NCBI GenBank assembly: GCA_944474755.1
Contig: OX104113.1
Span: 66,732,074 to 66,796,073 of the forward strand
Direction: 5' to 3'
Length of the DNA: 64,000 bases
DNA from: Limnoperna fortunei
Taxonomy: Eukaryota > Mollusca > Bivalvia > Mytilida > Modiolidae
Positions 1 to 13,621 of this stretch are shown in pieces. Each line of letters starts with the position of its first letter. Position 1 is the first letter of the stretch. The notes beneath the pieces were generated by a model, which was not told the origin of the DNA, did no database searches, and saw only the letters and a list, made by a program, of their open reading frames with translations. Made by a program: the position numbers and the translations under genes.

Positions 1-1525
1 CTTCATGCAATCCAACCAAAAATGTGTTTTTACAACTAAACTATATATCATTCCCAATTCAAACTTGCACAATGTATGATTTAAATGCAATTCTTGATGT
101 ATTGAGCCATAGTTAAAAGGTGTTTATTTGCCATAGCACGACTGACTGCACTTAACACCCCCTACCCACTGAAAAGTTTTTATTGTTAAAATGTTTTTGA
201 TTTTTTTCCTTCTGAATTCCAGATTTGTTGGGTTCTTTTCTGTGTTCAGTTATATTTTTCACAGTTTTGATGGTTATGAAAGGTCATTCAAAACACTCAA
301 TTGATCTTGTAAACTTCAAGCTTGGATGGGAACAATAAACATCTGAAACGTCAACTTTTTGAACTAGGAGACATTCCTTATGAACTAGTTACCCTTTGTT
401 AATAAGATCTTACAAGGACTGTTGTGTTCAAAACCGTTTATATCAACATGATATAAATGATAAATGGGAAGCCATTTTCCATAACATTGTAGACGGCCAA
501 CTTATAATGAAAGATTGATACATGTCAAAAATAAAAGCATTCAAATCTATTGATCTTTTTCAATAAAGATGATGCTTTGAAATAAAGTGTACTTCACATG
601 GGCCATCCAACATAATTCACATCAAATGTAAACTATGTTGTTGCAAGGAAAATGGGGAATAAGGAGAATAAAGGTAATTAAAAAAACCCCTACCTACCAA
701 CCTAATCATTTTAATGCCAGTTCGGCTATGGCAAACAAACAACTTTTTAAAATCTGGCCCGTCAATTTGCGATTGGACAGAGCGAGTAACTTCACTGCAT
801 CAATTTCACAATTAATGATGTCAGAAATTTTCTAAGTTCACTCATGATTGTGAAGTATATGGTACTGCCCTACAGAATTTTTCCAATTAAGAGATCCCAT
901 CATGTCACTGTGTACAAAGTTTCATAAAGATGATTTAACATCTTCATGAAAAAATGCTTTAGCAGTAAACATGAACATGCTATATAAATGTGAAAATAAT
1001 AAAAATAAGTACTACCTGGGGGACATCTGGCATCTGTATTTCTCTCGGATTCTAAAAAATAGAGCCATAATCTTTTTTTAGCAATGCAATAAAAATAATA
1101 ATAAATTTCAATTAATTGCACATTTAAAGTAACATTTATTAACAAGTTAGCTATATAGGCCAACAATATGATAAAATTTATATTTAACAATAGTTTTCTT
1201 CAAAACTTCTGCCTAACATGATAACTTCTCAAGTTATATTGAAATCCATAGGCATAGTCATAACATTATATACTTAATCTGTTGTTTTCTGTCTGACAAT
1301 CAAAGAACTGCTGTTTTTTTCTTGAAATATTATTTTCAGCATAAACATCTATTACAATCTATTATGGAAGCATAACAACATTCTCGTTTTATGTTCTTGT
1401 TTCCGACGTTCTGATTGGATGTCAAAGACAATGGAGTCTAAAAAAATGGAGCGTCTATAGATAATAGCAATGTGAAATTTGTTGGTTTACTTAAGAAATA
1501 GGTACTTTCATATGTTTTTAGGAAA
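1..1525. other. Unassigned AT-rich intergenic DNA
   Basis: No exon, repeat or RNA gene that I can support. Short open frames on both strands have composition typical of random AT-rich DNA and no recognisable domain. Confidence 0.5.
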
Positions 1526-1527
1526 GT

Positions 1528-1634
1528 CCGTGTGATCTTTCACTCGTGATAGAAATTTTTATGCCTTTTGGCTCGTTTGCTGCGCTCCACTCGTGTAAAG
1601 ACATAAAATTTCTATCACTCGTGAAAGATCAACC
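1528..1634. repeat. Inverted repeat (hairpin), family also at 52.85 kb
   Basis: The arm at about 1531-1563 (GATCTTTCACTCGTGATAGA onward) is the reverse complement of the arm at about 1600-1630, separated by a short loop. The flank from the right arm through ACCTATTAATC recurs at 52845-52920 as a half copy without the left arm. This indicates a dispersed hairpin-forming element, a MITE or foldback fragment. No coding content. Confidence 0.7.
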
Positions 1635-1650
1635 GGTCTCTCCGAAAAAC

Positions 1651-2620
1651 GTATGAAAGGACCTATTAATCTTAAATTTGTTTTTTTTTTAAATGTGACA
1701 AGATTAATGTATTCAAATAAGAACATTAACATGATTGCAGAGAAATTTGTTACCTGTCTATAATTGATCAAATACTGTTGCTGCTTTTATTCTGTTCCAT
1801 CAAAATGCATGAAAACTTACTTGGAATACAAAATTCATTCCTTCCATTATCCCCATCGCCATGGAAATCTTCAGAATAATCTAAAATATAAAAATACTGA
1901 AATTACAATTTTATTTAGTAAACACCATTTCACATTATATTTTATCTCTTCTTATTTGATTAATCTAAATTTTACTGATGATGTTCTTTACATGCAATAT
2001 ATAAAATTAAAGTTTGTTTTTGCTGTGTTAGCGCTAATAGGTCGCCACAGTCGCCAATGAGAATTAAACTTTAATGTGGCGAAGTGTTATTCATTCTCGT
2101 TCGCCACGTTGGCGAAGTGAAAGCGAAAGTAAAATGTTGACTGTCGAAATCTAAAATAAATCTTTGAGATAAAGTTCGGAGCGGTAACGATATATATCCG
2201 GGAAATTTCAATGCGTAATTGTCTATTCCGTAAAAACATTACCCTTGTCCGAATTTGTTTTCGATTTTACTCAATACCGAACTGGTTCCCATTGCAGTAA
2301 TTGATCTTAATTCCAGTTTAATTTTGTCAAGCATGGCGAAACGCCAGCTTTCAATGCTTTCGTTCTTACGGTTACTCTATTATCATCTGGTTAAATGTTT
2401 TCATTTAAAAGTTGAACCTCAGCACTAAATCTAAATTCTTCAAATGAAGAACAGTTGTAAAAGACCTGGTTGTGACCTATGAATGGAATTAATCCCAAAT
2501 TTTAGTGTTGCTCATCACATATTCCCCCTTTTCTATACGTCATTTAAATTTACAGCTTCCATATTTTGCACACACAAATTTTGCTGAAATGTTGTGGCTA
2601 ACAAATTTCAAATGTGGCTA
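1651..2620. other. Unassigned; cluster of GGCGAAGT / TCGCCAC motifs
   Basis: AT-rich stretch in which the short motifs TCGCCAC and GGCGAAGT recur around 2041-2125, and related GTGGCTAA/TTAGCCAC motifs recur at 2592-2655. I cannot name a family. The motifs suggest a decayed repeat. Confidence 0.3.
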
Positions 2621-2697
2621 AGTAAAATTTGGATGTATTAGCCACATTGGCTAATGGAAATTTTGAGGTAGTGCTAACACAGTTTTGCATACAAAAA

Positions 2698-2850
2698 CTG
2701 TCAGAGTCTCCCCCATTCCCCAGACGTTCTCAATCAGGGCTCACCACACTGGGCGAAGTGGTCGATAAAGTCACCCTACCGGGACCTGAAGTCGCCCTAT
2801 GGTGCCTCAAAAGCGAAGTCGAAGTCGCCCAAGGTTCACAGAAGATACTT
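2698..2850 (+). other. Possible fossil exon or decayed repeat
   Basis: A frame open through 2629-3018 contains a GC-richer stretch from about 2710 to 2840, preceded by a pyrimidine-rich tract ending in CAG near 2720. The translation shows alternating Val/Glu/Leu segments partly generated by repeated GAAGTCG units, so the open frame may reflect the repeat. No domain is recognised, no start or partner exon is visible, and the rest of the frame is ordinary AT-rich DNA. Confidence 0.15.
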
Positions 2851-3019
2851 GTATATGATTTGGTCAAAGTAATTCATCCAGACTACCAATTTATCAGTAA
2901 ATGTGTAATTACAATAAAAACGACATACAATGCATATTTAACATTTTTTAAAGAATTTACGTCTTTCAACATCTTACATCTTCTCTGTAAATTCCACCTT
3001 TGTAAGGCGCACCACTGAA

Positions 3020-5090
3020 TTTCTTCAGTGTGAAAATCCCTTCTAATGAAACAGCACAGTCTCAACTGGATTACGTGCCATTTGTTTATTTAACGGATGT
3101 GACTAATTACCAGACATGAACAACAAAGAAAAGTAACGCACAACGGCCCATAATGAAAAATTTTTTTTTAATAAACAAACACACAAAGTCAACTGGTACC
3201 TGTATAACTTATTAAGTATATAAAGTGTAGGTTTAAAATATGACCGAAAATAAGTTCAGAGCAAAAAAACATAAAATTTTCCGGAGCAGATATGAATTTG
3301 GTAATGGAGATTGCAAATGTACTATGCTGATAGGCATAAAATGAGTATTGCAATGGCAGAAACGTAGTAAAAAAATATTTTGGCAGTTACTTTAAACAAA
3401 TTTAAGTAAAATATGTTCAAATACTTTTAATAGTTAATTTTACCATTTGACATAATATATTATGTGTCACAATGATGTAATTTTATACTTCTAGTTCTGA
3501 TAGTACTTCATTATGATTCAATCAAATTGTGTACCAAATAACAAAGAAACATTTATTTTAATGAACAGTTTTGTGACAGTTTATTCTTTTTTATTGTAAT
3601 ATTTAATACATGTATTTATGAAAATGTGTGAAATAAATATACCAAATAGTTAATCAAATCTATAATACTTTATCCTAAATAAATACATGTAGCAATAAAA
3701 ATGCAAATCCACATCTCCATTGAGTTATTTAATTCCAGTTAATATACCACTGACTAAAAGTAAAATACTCTAATTTATTTTCAACTTTTTTAATTTAAAA
3801 CCAAATAAACCACCAATTTTTTTCCAAATATATTGTTTAAAATGTGTATTTATTTAAGTTAGTATTTACAATACAAATTTAGAAAAGTCTGCCAGGTGCA
3901 TTTGTGTACATTTGTTTATTTTTCTGAAAAGCAAGGGAAGTAGCTGCATTGTTCAATTTATTTTTAGAAATTTTTTACAACATTTTGTCCTAGATCTAAT
4001 TATGACCCATAGTTTGAAAATATAAAAAGAAAAGACAAGAAAACTGTTCAGAAACTTTTATCTTATACTATTTTAAGATTTCTATTCTTTAAAATTACAT
4101 TTTCTCAGTAAAGCAAGATCAAAGAAATTACATTTGTTTAATCATAACAATTGTTACCGTCATAAACTGTCTGTAAATTGTGTAAAACATTAATTTATTA
4201 TGTGTGATCATGTGTCATAATGGCTATGTGTGTGAGTGGTCTAGAAGAACACCTTTAACTGATTTTGGTGTATTGCTGACCACCATTTAGTGAAATAATA
4301 GCGCAGCCATCGCACAAACATGTGAGGTAGGTTTTGTATTGTTATTTTTTTTATTTTATATTGTAACCATCGTAGACTTATGGAAAATGTACAACGTATA
4401 TAGCAGATATATTAAGTAAATATGTCTATGTTAATACAAAATGTGACAACATTTTGTAGGAATAATACATATCTGTATATTTTTACAACAAATCTAGAAG
4501 GGAAGGAACATTCATTCGAATAGATTGTGAAGATAATACTTTTACTAGATATATTGTTGTAACTTTATTATATTTTGTTATTAAGTTATAAATTGTTGTT
4601 TCAGGGCATTTTCGTCCTAGTATAAAATAAAGAATCTAACACCCTGTGTATTAGTTGTGTGTTATTTGCATATTGGAACACTGCTACATTATCATTATCA
4701 TTACTATAAATGAAAGATTGTTTTTAGACGTCTATATATTTTATAAATTGGCAATTAGTGGAGAAATAAGAAATTAATCAGGAAAAGGCAATAATAGAAT
4801 GTTCAGTCTTATAGCCTTCATACATTACGTATGGAAAGTTCTGGAAATTTCTAAAAGATTTCATTCATTTTTTTATAAGTATTAAGCATATTATTGTGAA
4901 AAATAATTAAGTGCTATTACACACGCATCACATTCAATTAAAATATGTCAATAGAACTAATTGTGTCAGCTAAATTTAAACGGTAACCCGTATTTTCAAC
5001 AGACCACGAAACAGAGCATCTTCTGCATCTCCATCTTGAAAAGTGGATGAACACGCACATGCGCACTATTCCTTTTCATTCTCTTAGAGT
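3020..5090. other. Unassigned AT-rich intergenic DNA
   Basis: Very AT-rich, with many A/T homopolymer runs. No convincing coding frame and no repeat family shared with the rest of the window. Confidence 0.45.
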
Positions 5091-5117
5091 CACGTGATAC
5101 CTAGTCCTAAAGCTGCA

Positions 5118-5182
5118 GATAGTCGGATTCGTGGCAGAGGTTATATCTGGGAACCAGTTATGTTCTCTGTGCCGGAGAGTGT
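5118..5182 (+). repeat. Dispersed repeat fragment, copy 1
   Basis: The block GGTTATATCTGGGAACCAGT followed by TATGTTCTCTGTGCCGGAG is matched, with substitutions, at 28988-29040. The two copies lie 24 kb apart in the same orientation, so this is a dispersed repeat and not a local duplication. Confidence 0.55.
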
Positions 5183-5239
5183 GCATGATTGTGCCGTTTT
5201 AGTTAGAAAACATCACTTACACGCTGCCGCTTTCCAATT

Positions 5240-6925
5240 ACTGATGTTTTTCTCCATATGATACGGTCATACATAAGTATTCCTACAACTAATTGTAAAA
5301 GGCCTTTGTGTAAGTGCGTCCATCAAGTGGTCCACTTTTGAATAATTAAATTTGACGAAAATACAAGTCAAGGTCAAAAAGCCAGGTCACTATGAAAAAA
5401 ACATCGTGCCATACTTTAATTTCTGCAAGTTTTCCCAGTTCTATGTTACGGACCACATTGAATTAATCGTTGTTTTACATTATTGTGACGTTTTTAAAAG
5501 TATTTACATAAAGACGTTTTACACAATCGTTTAAGTTCTCAAAATATTTTCCAAATACTTACATGTATACGACTGAACATTATAAGCTTTCTAATTTTCT
5601 TATTAATTCGCCCAAACCAAAATTTCGGCGACTTTTTGTTTTTGCACCGTTCTTTTCAAATTAAGTTGGGGCTTCGTTTGGGAGATATATTACTATTTGG
5701 TTGTTGTGCATTTTTCCTGTTATCTAGGGCCTTCAATGCATAACGTCACGGTATCATTAAACAATACATTATTTAAAAGATATAATCGCTCTTGTAATGC
5801 TGATCACGTGATTTCAAAAATGTTTATGGAACTTTTAGTTGAAAGCGTCAATATTTAAAACGAAATGGAACGGTTTAAGAAAGACGATGCAAGACGAAAT
5901 CTGTGCTGTGTTTTGCCGGAGTGCAAAGCCCACATTACATTACATGTAAACATATAAACATATAATTTATTTGTATGGATGTTCCATAAAACATTCCTTC
6001 GTAAATTGTTGTTACATATAAAAGATGCTTAAACATGAGCCCAGAGTATCATTTCAATAAACGACATAGGTTTACACAAACAATTTTGAATTTGAAGAAA
6101 AGACGGAGCGCCAGGTAAAAACCACCGCAACCACATAGTAATCAATGGTAGATTACTAATCCTTGTCTTGAAATCGATTAAAAATAACTGCCAAAATTGA
6201 TTATTTGATGTCAAATCTAATGTTAAACAAATATTCCTATATATCTGAAGTATAAAACATTCTTTTCGAGAAATATAAAGACAGTTGGTACAGGAGCCTG
6301 TTGTTTCCCTATGCTTGTAATATGTAGGCTATCATAGTTATTACACATGTAAGTTCAGTTACCAGGTCGATAGCTATCTGGCTGATGCCACATTTATCCG
6401 CTTTTTTGCACGTCATGCAATTGTATTAAAATTATAATGAAAACTTTTCGAATAATTTTATTGCATTGTTATGATGTCGTGAGTATTGTGTAATCAACTT
6501 ACTTGTTTAAGGTCGTATCTCTTCATTATTGCAGAACCTTCACATCCATTTCATATTTCATGCTGACACAGATTTTTTTTTTATATGACACATATTATAC
6601 TGTTTCTGTTTTAAGGTTTAATTTCGCTTTCAAAACGAAATTATTTTTCTTTACATGTTGTTATAATTATTTTAAACAAAAATCAGTATATTCAGATATA
6701 AAAATATATATTTCATGTAATTTTAAAACTAATAGCTTTTGAAAGTAAATTTTCTTGAAAAAAAAATCCACGCATTACTTATTGGATGACGGAGAATGTT
6801 TATACAATAAAATAAACAATTTACAATACACTCTGCCACTTTCGTAGAAATTATATACATAGATTTAATTCTACTTTTTTTCGTTTGTTTATCTGAGTGG
6901 AATTTAACGCCACCTTTATCATCGT
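5240..6925. other. Unassigned AT-rich intergenic DNA
   Basis: No supported genes or repeats. Open frames here are 80 codons or shorter and show no domain. Confidence 0.4.
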
Positions 6926-6929
6926 TTTA

Positions 6930-7068
6930 GCCGTCCTCGTGGCCAGCTTTTTTAAGGGAGAAAGCCCGAGTACTCGGTGAAAACCCATAACAGCCTGTCA
7001 ATTAAGGATGAAGTCGAGAATAATGGCCGTATTGAACTCACAAACTCAATGTTGACACGTCATTGATC
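6930..7068 (-). mobile_element. Degenerate tRNA-derived SINE
   Basis: The + strand keeps, in order, diverged versions of the SINE blocks seen intact at 18.3 and 28.4 kb: a GGAAGCCGGAGTAC-like block, the GTCAATTAAGATTGGAGTCGAG-like block and the TGTTGACA block near the tRNA-like head. The promoter boxes and the 3' tail are largely lost. This is an old copy. Confidence 0.5.
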
Positions 7069-7069
7069 A

Positions 7070-9030
7070 ATATGAAAAATTATCGCCAACGACAAATAGC
7101 AGCATAGCAAATGATTGTTGTAGAAACAAAGATTTGTGGCATACTTTTGTTATGGCATGATTTTGAAATAACATATGAAAGCTGTGGCATTAACAAAACG
7201 GTGGGAATGACCTTTTGTATGAAAATGGCTATTTTTACATACAAATCAGTTTCCTACATTTGACCATTTGACATTCTCAGATTATGGCGGCATATAACCA
7301 ACTGTGTAAGTCCCAGTTGTGTGCTGTGGTTTTGAGTTTGACCATTAACGGATTTCTAAAATATTCAAAGTCAGTGGCTCTTATATCAATCTGATTAAAA
7401 TTAAATCTTTTACTTTCTCCCCTTTCTTTTTATTGGTCGTTACTACGCAGCGTCCATGGCAAAAAAAGGGGGGGTGGGGGCAACTGAAAGATTTCATTTA
7501 ATTAGATTGCTCGCATATGCTCTCATAAATTTTTTAATAATATGTAATAAAGCTGGCTCATCAATTCCTTTACATTTACCATCAGCCCATCAGTTTTTCT
7601 CTATTTTAGTTCCAGAGATTACGCGACAACAAGGTTTTTGTTGTGTGGATATATAATATGGGAATGAAAATAAAGTTTAGATACATTTGGGTAAGCGGTA
7701 GAAATTTTGACTCAAATCGATACTAGTTAGATATAGACACAATTCGATAATAGCTCTTCTACCGCGTAAATTGGTAGGATTGGCATGTTGGGCGATGTGG
7801 GTATTTGATTAAATGTGGACTACATAAATACATAAGTTGATTCGGGTATTTGATTAAATGTGGACGACATATAAATACAAGGCAGGAACAGATAAGCTAA
7901 AATTCTCTCACTTGTCATTAAAAATTACCAATGCATGGTTTATCACAAAATGAGACGGCTACATAAATGTAATATCTTTATTAGATATGTATCCTATGTC
8001 TCATATAATATTTATTAATCAAGCGCTCATATCAAATATCACATGCATTATTTTTTAAGACGCAGTTGAATCAAATATATATCCATAAATTACGCCTAGT
8101 CTTTATTGTTTTTATTATAGTTTAAATTCGTATATTTTGACCAAAATGAGCATGAATTTTAAAGCCTATTCGTGCTGTCACGCGAACGTTTACGGCAAGA
8201 TTATGCTAAAGTTTCACTTATATCTGCTTTAAAGAATTTGTATGGTCTACATCTCGGACGTGTTGATAGAAGCAAGGTAAGTGTCAAGCAGCTGATCTAC
8301 TCTTATATTTCCTTGTCCTAAATGTACTTATTGCTAAATAACTCTGTAGATATCAAGCAAAACCATGACTTGTATGTGTGCCGTTAATGATATAAGAAAG
8401 GTTTAGTTTTCCCCGAGCACATCTGATATTTCTTATAGTAGTTCATTGTTGAATCTATCTTTGAAATTTGAATCCTAGATCTTGCTATTAGAGAGATACA
8501 TTTTTATTACATCTTTATTATCAACATTTCATATACTATCTAAATAACGCTGTAGATACCAAACAAAAACAAACAATCAATCTAGTCATCCACGGACAGG
8601 CTGTGCTCAACGATTCAAACCCTAATTGATAATATTACTAGCGTTTGTGGGTTTCAACAAAAACGAGACGCCATAGCTGAAATATGCTGACAGCGAACAA
8701 AAAAAAAAACACAAACAAACAAACAAACAAACCAATCAACTGATCTATCAGTTCTTTAATTTTGTCCGAATTATCATTTGATGAAAATCCTTGTATATCT
8801 TTATTCTCTGACAGATAGAGAGAAAAGTGATGCCAATTTAAACCGAAATTTTGATTTATATACTTTAACGTTGTTGAAGATGTAATCACTTTTAGAAACG
8901 CGCATATATATTAAAATTATCCCTGATGTCACATTTTCCTTTGTACCGGTTTGATAAATTCTTATTGACATTATCACCGCATAGCATGTTTTGATTAGCA
9001 ATACAAATAGTATTTTCTTTACAACTCATC
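7070..9030. other. Unassigned AT-rich DNA with one short tandem duplication
   Basis: Around 7800-7880 the phrase GGTATTTGATTAAATGTGGA and its continuation ACATAAATACA occur twice about 44 bp apart, a small tandem duplication. The remainder holds nothing I can identify. Confidence 0.4.
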
Positions 9031-9035
9031 ATCAT

Positions 9036-9402
9036 TCCTCAGTATCTGTCGGAGCGGCAATCACTTCTTGGTCTGATCACTGCGTCTCGCCAAATTCTGT
9101 TAATTGATGCGTCTATGTCCATTTTCTTCAAATACGGCTTGGCTGTGTTCTTGAACACTGTATCGCTTGCCTTTCCACAACGGAGAATAACGATGCCTAA
9201 TGAGACGCTGATGGTTCATGTCCAAGCCATCTTAGGTTCAAGTTAAAACACTCTCAAGGGACGAAAGGCCTACTCTCTGTTATACCTCTGCATTTGTTTT
9301 TTGTACCTCCAGGAGATGTCCACGATAGTAGTCTCAGCACCATAGTACAAAGAATCAAGCACCTTTGCTCGATAGACTTTGCATTTGACGTTTATTATGA
9401 CT
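9036..9402 (-). pseudogene. Non-LTR (LINE) reverse transcriptase C-terminal remnant
   Basis: Read on the minus strand, about 40 codons from 9392 down to about 9274 give a stretch with KVYRAKVLDSLYYGAET, which matches the conserved region after the RT palm in RTE/CR1-type LINE ORF2 proteins (commonly a VYRAVVLPTLLYGSETW-like segment). A stop then follows. Downstream pieces in other frames keep an LRWLGH motif and a terminal segment resembling the LINE C-terminus (KYLKKMDI...WRDA-like). The order is that of a LINE ORF, but stops and frameshifts show it is dead. Clade assignment is uncertain. Confidence 0.65.
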
Positions 9403-9521
9403 ATGTGACGACTATGACTATAACGAAATTGTTTAAGATTGTTGTTGTGAAGCCACTTTTTATTGTTTAATCATTTTTATTGACCTTATTATTGATATTG
9501 TCTGTCAACAATGAAATTTCC

Positions 9522-9672
9522 CGATCGAGTTTACTGCGGGCAGTTTACTCGACTCCAATCTTAATTGATAAGGATTGCCAGTTTTTCTACCGGTCGGAGG
9601 TTTCTGCGGGTACTCCGGCTTCCTCCCCATGATATAGCTGAAAAACTGCTGAAAGGAACGTTAATCACAATT
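9522..9672 (+). mobile_element. Partial tRNA-derived SINE (3' half)
   Basis: Contains the SINE body in forward orientation: the CGACTCCAATCTTAATTGA block, GGATTGCCAGTTTTTCTACC, TACTCCGGCTTCCTCCCC, then the tail ATGATATAGCTGAAAAACTG and a GTTAA end. The tRNA-like head is missing. The ordered blocks match the copies at 18.3 and 28.4 kb in the opposite orientation. Confidence 0.75.
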
Positions 9673-9689
9673 TTAAAAAAACAAACAAA

Positions 9690-12555
9690 GGCACCTTATT
9701 TGGGCCAGTATTTAATTATTTTTCCTATAGCCGTTTTGAGTTGCCTTGGGTTCTTGTTCTTTTCGCAGTCTAAGAATAATTGTTTTGTTGGTTGTTCTGG
9801 AAGCCACGTTATTACCTGTCGTCTTATTTCTGTTTAGAAATGATTTAAGATATAAAAAATTGTTTTCCAATTGCTTTTATCATCTTGCTCAACACAAAAA
9901 TGTGTATAGCGTGTGACGCAACAACGTTTGACCCAAAGTTTTCAGAAGTTACTTTTAAGTGTATGCAGTATATTCACTGAGTATATTTTACTTGACTGTA
10001 GTAGAAAAATACGAAGTTATCAACTGCATACTCTATTAGCTCAAAACTTAATTGGAGCGGATAAACTCGACAAGTACTTTACTTTTTTATTATATTCAAA
10101 TATATACATGTATTGTTGAATATAAACAACTTTAATCATGTATATAGTATATGTTTTGACTGAAAGCTGATATTTGACGATAAGGCTGGGAGAGAAACGG
10201 ATAATATGTATGATGTATACCCCAAGGTAAAGTATCGTTTTACAAGCAAGAGGAATTGTTTGTTTGAATAAAGTAATGAAAATAAGATATAATAACATGT
10301 GAAATAGAAGTAAAAGATAATGTCTGTATCACATATAAAATTTCTATCAATCTTTATTTATGTGTTCAGTATTTTGTTAATACCTCCATTATCACATTTA
10401 TCGTGAACTGTACAACGATACATTTCATTCTGTAATTGACAGTGTAATCTACTACAATGGCCTTAATTATTCTTTAATGTACCTGAATGATTTTAATGTT
10501 ACTGACCGCCGTTTCACGGTAAGTCGTGCCCTCGACCAACCATATATCTTGTATGGTCCCATTTGTGTATGGACCGCAATAAACGACTGGTCGTAACACT
10601 GTTTTAGAAAGCTTGCTATTTTCGCACTTACGCGCTACAATTAAAAACATTTAGCAAAATGAGACAGCTTCAAAAATTATAATACATCAATAACTCAAAC
10701 TTATTTCTTATATACGTTATATAGTTTTAAACTTGTTTGATTGATTAAACATTAATTGAAAAAAACGCAAATATAATACGAACTTTGTTAATTGTTTATA
10801 TGTGTATTCTATATCCATTTTCATTGTCTCTTTGTGCCATCTGTTTCAAATTTAAGCAACACCAAAGACAAATATATTTTGGTCCGTTTAATATTGTATA
10901 GTCCCTACAATTCCTTCTGTTATGAAGTCTTAATACAACGAATTTGGAGACTATTGAAATATGTCATTTAAATGGAGTATCTAACAGAAAAGTATTCAAC
11001 AGCAGACATTATTTGTGGAAAGCATTGTTGGGTTACCCTGATATTTCATAAAATTCTGTTCTATAAAGTTCTGTTAAATGTCATCGTGAGTTTACTTGTT
11101 TTCGTATAAGTTTTATTTAGGTCGGTGTTAATTGCACAAAATATTCAAGTTACAGCATGACGCAAAGTTTGTGTATACATGTATCTATTAATCAGCATCA
11201 AATATATAGGAATATAAAAAGAACGACTCGCCTTACTGTAATAAAATACAAAAAAGGACTTCGCATTAAACAGGTATATAGTATCAAGAAAGTGTACAAA
11301 CAAATCGAACATACGAAAAAAAACTAACGTTTACATTCATTGGCTGTTCGAGGAAAGAAGTAAAGTATACTAATACATAACATATCTAAATAAACTTTTT
11401 TGTTTAAGTAATTTGCTTTGACTACTTTAAATAGTACTGGTGTTATCTTAGCAACGGGACACTATATCTAGCGACGGGGACTTTATCAATTCTCTGAGTT
11501 TTAGGTTAATAAATTTACGCGCTTTCAGCAAAAGTCATCTCCCTTTAAATTTCGTCACATGACATGTTGCTGGCAAAGAAACATGGTCAGTAGTGGCAAC
11601 AGGTTCGGAAATGTCATTTACCATAGTTAAATTAAGTTAAGTTAAATTTCTGATATATCCAATTTACTATACCTTCAATATTGTGTTATGTACTAAAAAT
11701 ATTATGGACTTATTTCTTGGGATCAGTTCTTAATGTCGACAGGAGAATATAGTGTTCTAGCCTGCCGGCTGGTGCACTATACTCACTAAAGGAAAAAGGA
11801 GTCAATGACAGATAATGAGTAAAAAAAATAAATATTGTACAGCATGAAACATATTTGGATTAATATAACATGCAGATCTAATATTCGTGGAAACGTGTGG
11901 TTATAATATTAAGAGAGATTCAAACTGTTGGTTCACAGCTAAAGTGTTTATCCTAATTACACAACTCATTTACGCGAAAGATAACACTGACATGTCCCCG
12001 TTCCCATAAATATATATTTGGTTCCAAACGTATATATATAAATGTATTTGGGATTCAGGTTTCTTTCTTACCATAAATTTTATTCATACACCTACATACA
12101 ATAACTTGATCATACGATTTTCAGTAAAGCCTATAACCGCATCAACTGACAATAGTTCCTGCAGGTTTTGGAATACGTTTTTCATGTCTCATTATTCTTA
12201 TTTTATATAAAGAGGGAATATTATGATATTTATTAAATTAGATTCGATGTCACAAGATCACGTGATTCTTCATTTAAACAAAGGCTGCATTCCAATTAAC
12301 AACAATTTCCTTTTTTTAATTGTAAAACATATATATTCATAAAACCTGTACCTGAAACGATATAAAGGAAATGTACAGTTCGAAATATCAAAACTGTTTA
12401 GTGCTGTTTGTCATTCAATACCTTTCACTTAATAGAGAAATATCGTTCTTATTTTATTCATGGATGTAGATTTAAAAATATCATATCGTTTGTAACTTTA
12501 GTATTAGGTCAATTGCATGTATTCGGATTTCGTCTTCTGTTGATATACATGATGT
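9690..12555. other. Unassigned AT-rich intergenic DNA
   Basis: No gene or repeat family recognised in nearly 3 kb. Open frames at 9913-10119 and 10041-10298 overlap on opposite strands and look random. Confidence 0.4.
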
Positions 12556-12624
12556 GTGGCGCCGCAGTTGTAGAGCTCGGCTTTCAACGCCGACTTGGTA
12601 GTAGAAGTAGTAGTGATATACTAT

Positions 12625-12769
12625 ACAATTATGGCAGCTCAGTGCATGCGATATCATGTTTTATGGAACACTTAAAAGACATATCGACCGAGGCCAACGG
12701 CCGAGGTTGATATTCCTTTTAAGTGTTCCATAAAACATGATATCGCATGCACTGAGCTGCCATAATTGT
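12625..12769. repeat. Large perfect-arm hairpin, ~145 bp
   Basis: The left arm 12625-12678 (beginning ACAATTATGGCAGCTCAGTG) is the reverse complement of the right arm 12715-12769. The loop contains a GGCCGAGG/CCGAGGCC pair. The left-arm sequence occurs a second time at 13178-13214 without its partner arm. A DNA foldback or MITE-like structure is the likely source. Confidence 0.85.
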
Positions 12770-13580
12770 TTTATTTCATTTCACTGTACATTTTACCATC
12801 TCCTTAATAATTTGTTTTATACACAAGAATTTATAATCATGCATTTTGTTATCATGGTGACTATATGATTTTTAGTGTTAAATTTTGTTGATATTTTGCT
12901 GCAGAAAACAATTTTAAGTGAATATTTTAAAAACATTAACATATTGTGATATTGCACGACTGACGTTTTGATTACAAGTGATATTGCACGGCTAATCTTT
13001 GATTACTAGTGATATTGCACGGCTAATCAATTTTTAGATGTCATTCTTGTACCAAAATGGCCAGCCGTGCAATATCACTTATAGTTAAAACGTCACAATC
13101 GTGCAATATCATAAAATATGGGTTAGTGAAAGATACATTGTTTAAATGGAAACTAAAATTACGAAATGTAATAATATACAATTATGGCAGCTCAGTGCAT
13201 GCGATATCATGTTTTATTTCATATCACTGTACATTTTACCATCTCCTTAATAATTTGTTTTATACACTATATGATTTTTAGTGTTAAATTTTGTCGATAT
13301 TTTGCTGCAGAAAACAATTTTAAGTGAATATTTTAAAAACATTAACATATTGTAATATTGCACGACTTACGTTTTGATTACAAGTGATATTGCACGGCTA
13401 ATCTTTGATTAATAGTGATATTGCACGGCTAATCAATTTTTAGATGTCATTCTTGTACCAAAATGGCCAGCCGTGCAATATCACTTATAGTTAAAACGTC
13501 ACAATCGTGCAATATCATAAAATATGGGTTAGTGAAAGATACATTGTTTAAATGGAAACTAAAATTACGAAATGTAATAA
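12768..13580 (+). repeat. Tandem direct duplication (~0.4-kb units) with internal inverted repeats
   Basis: Unit 1 (12768-13174) and unit 2 (13211-13574) both start GTTTTATTTCAT and end ACGAAATGTAATAATA. Unit 2 lacks about 40 bp around 12820-12865 of unit 1. Each unit holds several copies of the motif GATATTGCACG(A/G)CT in forward orientation and two in reverse (AGCCGTGCAATATCAC), so each unit can fold. The high identity indicates a recent duplication. Open frames here are by-products of the repeat. Confidence 0.85.
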
Positions 13581-13621
13581 TACAAATGATTACATAAAGC
13601 TGTTTCTGTGGTTTCTTTAGT

